NCBI GenBank assembly: GCA_031255075.1 | Contig: JAIRTF010000183.1 | Coordinates: 1-24,062 of the forward strand | From: Bifidobacteriaceae bacterium | GTDB taxonomy: Bacteria > Actinomycetota > Actinomycetes > Actinomycetales > WQXJ01 | Direction: 5' to 3' | DNA length: 24,062 bases | Shown here: positions 22,144 through 24,062 of the stretch, one piece after another | Position numbering within the stretch: position 1 is the stretch's first letter | How the letters are laid out: each line of letters starts with the position of its first letter | Program-made: the position numbers and the translations under genes | The notes under the pieces: generated by a model | What the model was told of the DNA's origin: nothing | Databases searched by the model: none | The model's input: only the letters and a program-made list of their open reading frames with translations

Positions 22144-22395
22144 CTATTCGCCGGCCGGTTCGGACCCGTCTGGCCGGTCTGGGTTGAGGCGCGTCCGCCA
22201 GGAAGATTTTGAGTAGATGATGGCCAGAATGCCAAGCAGAAACCCCACCACGCAGACCACAATCCAAACCCGCACCGGGTAGATGCCGGCGGCCTCCAGG
22301 ATCACCATCACGATCAACGCCACGCCCCACAGCGCGGTGCAGATTGAGAACAGCAGCGGGTGGTTGATTTGGACGGGTGGTGGCGTCTGAGACAC
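22144..22395 (-). CDS. DUF2530 small membrane protein
   Basis: An 83-residue protein with two membrane segments (about 15-36, FSICTALWGVALIVMVILEA, and 43-62, VWIVVCVVGFLLGILAIIYS) and charged ends. This is the DUF2530 pattern, and the gene lies between DUF3027 and a purine permease as I recall for actinobacteria. The start is GTG 22395 (MSQTPPPVQINHP) with a weak ribosome site. It is divergent from the permease gene, sharing a 183-base region rich in inverted repeats. No function is known. Confidence 0.85.
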   Translation of the reverse strand: MSQTPPPVQINHPLLFSICTALWGVALIVMVILEAAGIYPVRVWIVVCVVGFLLGILAIIYSKSSWRTRLNPDRPDGSEPAGE

Positions 22396-22442
22396 GGCCT
22401 ACAGCCTAACAATGACGGCCAGGCTGGGCCATCCGTCCGGGG

Positions 22443-22480
22443 TGGCCGGTCCAGACCGGCGCCAGCCGCCGGACCGGCCA
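22443..22480. promoter_or_regulatory. 10-bp inverted repeat in the divergent DUF2530-permease region
   Basis: TGGCCGGTCC (22443-22452) and GGACCGGCCA (22471-22480) are perfect arms around an 18-base loop. As both flanking genes point away from it, it is not their terminator and may be regulatory. Confidence 0.4.
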
Positions 22481-22495
22481 AATTGGGTGGCCCGA

Positions 22496-22529
22496 TAGGT
22501 CGGTAGGCCTGCGGCGTACGACCTACAAT
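22496..22529 (+). promoter_or_regulatory. candidate promoter of the purine permease with overlapping inverted repeat
   Basis: TACAAT at 22524-22529 is a good -10 box; no clear -35 is seen. TAGGTCG (22496-22502) and CGACCTA (22519-22525) form a perfect 7-bp inverted repeat with a 16-base gap that overlaps the -10, as an operator would. No purine riboswitch core is visible. Confidence 0.4.
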
Positions 22530-22578
22530 GGCTTAGCTTCAATTCCCTGCAACCGAACCGTCGCGAAAGAGACAGCCA

Positions 22579-24062
22579 ATGCCCTCCAAGAAGCGCCCTG
22601 AACAGCGGGCCTCCGACTCATCCCAGCAGGCCTCAAAGCCGGCCAGTTCCAAGTCTGGTCAGTCAAGGGCCGCCGCCGGCTCCAAGAGCTCTGCCAAGAG
22701 CGGCACCAAGACGGGCTCCAAGCCGGCCGCCAAGACTAATCAGCCGGCCAGATTCGCCACCAACCCGGGAGCCAAGGGCGGCCCCAAACAGGGTTACCGC
22801 GGTGGCAAGTCCGGTGGGTCGGCGAGTGGCTTAGTCGGCGCGTTAGACCGGTTCTTCAGGATCAACGAGCGCGGGTCTTCCATCGGCCAAGAAATCCGTG
22901 GCGGCCTGGTCACGTTCTTTGCCATGAGCTACATCATTGTGCTCAACCCGCTGATTCTTTCGAGCCTGCCCTCGGCATCGGGCACCTACATTGGCGGCGG
23001 CAGCGAACCGGACTTTGCGCTGGTAGCTGCCTCCACCTGCCTGGTGGCCGGCGTGATGACCATTGGCATGGGCGTGTTCGCCAACTTCCCCCTGGCCATA
23101 GCCGCTGGTCTAGGGCTCAACGCGATGGTCGCCTACACCCTTTCGCAAATGCCGGACATGTCCTATGCGGACGCTATGGGGTTGATTGTGCTGGAAGGGA
23201 TCATCATTCTGATCCTGGTGCTGACCGGCTTCCGGGAAGCCGTTTTCAAAGCCGTACCAGGCCAGTTGAAAGTCGCCATCTCGGTCGGTATTGGCCTGTT
23301 CATAGCGCTGGTCGGCTTGGTTGACGCCCGCTTTGTGACTCCGGCCGCCGGCACTCCCGTGCAGCTGGGCAACGGTGGAACGTTGAACACGTGGCCCGTG
23401 TTGGTGTTTGTGTTTGGCCTGGTCCTGGCCATAGTGCTGATGGTTCGCAAGGTCAAGGGCGCGCTGTTGATCGCGATTGTCACCACCACGGTGCTGGCGT
23501 TGATAGTTGAGGCCATTGCCTCGATTGGGCCATCCGGTGCGGACAATCCGAATGGCTGGAGCCTCAACGTGCCGCACTTTGACGGTGCCTTCCAGCTGCC
23601 TGATTTCTCACTGCTGGGCAGCTTCTCAATTGTTGGTGCCTTTGAAAAGCTGGGCCTGCTGACGTTGGTGCTGATGGTGTTCTCACTGCTGCTGGCTGAC
23701 TTCTTCGACACCATGGGCACCATGGTGGCGATCGGCGCTGAGGCTGACCTGCTGGACAAGGAGGGCAACCCGCCCAAGACCAAGCAGATCCTGATCATGG
23801 ACTCGATTGGTGCCATCGCCGGTGGGGCCGGGGGGGTCAGCTCCAACACCGCCTACATTGAATCCGCCGCCGGCGTGGGCGATGGCGCACGCACCGGCTT
23901 GGCCTCCGTGGTGACCGGCATTTGCTTCCTGCTTTCAACCTTCCTGGCGCCGCTGGTCAAGGTGGTTCCCTATGAGGCCGCCACGCCGGCCCTGGTAGTG
24001 GTCGGCTTCTTGATGATGATGCAGGTCAGCGGTATCTCTTGGAAAGACTATGAGATCGCCAT
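22579..24062 (+). CDS. NCS2/AzgA-type purine permease, 3' partial
   Basis: Proton-coupled guanine/hypoxanthine-type transporter, AzgA branch of NCS2; the frame runs off the right edge after about 494 residues. Family features are GGLVTFFAMSYIIVLNPLIL (first membrane span), AIAAGLGLNAMVAYTL, ISVGIGLFIALVGL, LLLADFFDTMGTMVAIG and GGVSSNTAYIESAAG. The first 80 or so residues are an unusual Ser/Lys/Ala/Gly-rich basic extension. It is probably really translated: no ATG, GTG or TTG occurs in frame between 22579 and the first span, and a GAAAGAG ribosome site lies about 8 bases upstream. Substrate preference (adenine, guanine or hypoxanthine) cannot be read from the sequence. Confidence 0.93.
   Translation, partial: MPSKKRPEQRASDSSQQASKPASSKSGQSRAAAGSKSSAKSGTKTGSKPAAKTNQPARFATNPGAKGGPKQGYRGGKSGGSASGLVGALDRFFRINERGSSIGQEIRGGLVTFFAMSYIIVLNPLILSSLPSASGTYIGGGSEPDFALVAASTCLVAGVMTIGMGVFANFPLAIAAGLGLNAMVAYTLSQMPDMSYADAMGLIVLEGIIILILVLTGFREAVFKAVPGQLKVAISVGIGLFIALVGLVDARFVTPAAGTPVQLGNGGTLNTWPVLVFVFGLVLAIVLMVRKVKGALLIAIVTTTVLALIVEAIASIGPSGADNPNGWSLNVPHFDGAFQLPDFSLLGSFSIVGAFEKLGLLTLVLMVFSLLLADFFDTMGTMVAIGAEADLLDKEGNPPKTKQILIMDSIGAIAGGAGGVSSNTAYIESAAGVGDGARTGLASVVTGICFLLSTFLAPLVKVVPYEAATPALVVVGFLMMMQVSGISWKDYEIA

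Noticed and set aside
22579..22620. Purine riboswitch upstream of the permease
   Set aside because: The leader is only about 45 bases and lacks the conserved purine-aptamer core.

Overview
The window looks like chromosome from a GC-rich actinobacterium. Several families that are largely or wholly actinobacterial occur together: DUF3263, a LytR C-terminal-domain protein, DUF3027, DUF2530, a WXG100 protein, a long-type cold-shock protein and a stand-alone GroEL ending in a GGM-type tail under two CIRCE operators. The sequence does not allow a genus to be named.

Layout. (1) 1-2656 is a tightly coupled AmmeMemoRadiSam operon: MEMO-family protein (5' end cut by the window edge), AMMECR1 protein and radical SAM enzyme. 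(2) 2641-3651 holds a possible 39-residue membrane peptide, a 71-bp tandem duplication and uracil-DNA glycosylase, all on or facing the minus strand. (3) 3758-8282 is an accessory stretch. It contains an IS110-type transposase whose reading frame is broken twice, a non-coding IS flank that could hold a bridge RNA, a secreted I36 (beta/gamma-crystallin-like) protein paired with a four-cysteine lipoprotein, and about 1.45 kb with no convincing gene. (4) 8283-9171 returns to core genes (DUF3263, LytR_C). (5) 9187-13305 is a second accessory block on the minus strand: four-cysteine lipoprotein, peptidoglycan-binding export adaptor, ABC ATPase and FtsX/MacB-like permease, in overlapping order. It is headed by the 3' remnant of another cysteine-containing gene that is cut by an ISAs1-type transposase remnant. 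(6) 13366-22395 is core again: CIRCE-controlled groEL with a strong terminator, a LuxR-type response regulator and histidine kinase pair, WXG100, an HD-like protein that has lost its HD aspartate, an OmpR-type two-component pair, a CspA-like protein coupled to DUF3027, and DUF2530. (7) 22579 to the end is an AzgA-type purine permease with an unusual basic N-terminal extension, running off the window.

How parts may work together. The two accessory blocks each pair a small cysteine-containing protein with a lipoprotein carrying four cysteines after the lipobox. In one block these sit beside a dedicated exporter. This suggests a recurring module (small secreted protein, cell-surface lipoprotein, adaptor and ABC exporter), with one copy lacking the exporter and the other having its first gene destroyed by a transposon. 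That link is my inference from order and cysteine pattern, not an established system. The core genes point to envelope sensing (two two-component systems), protein folding and stress (GroEL, Csp), DNA repair (Ung) and purine uptake.
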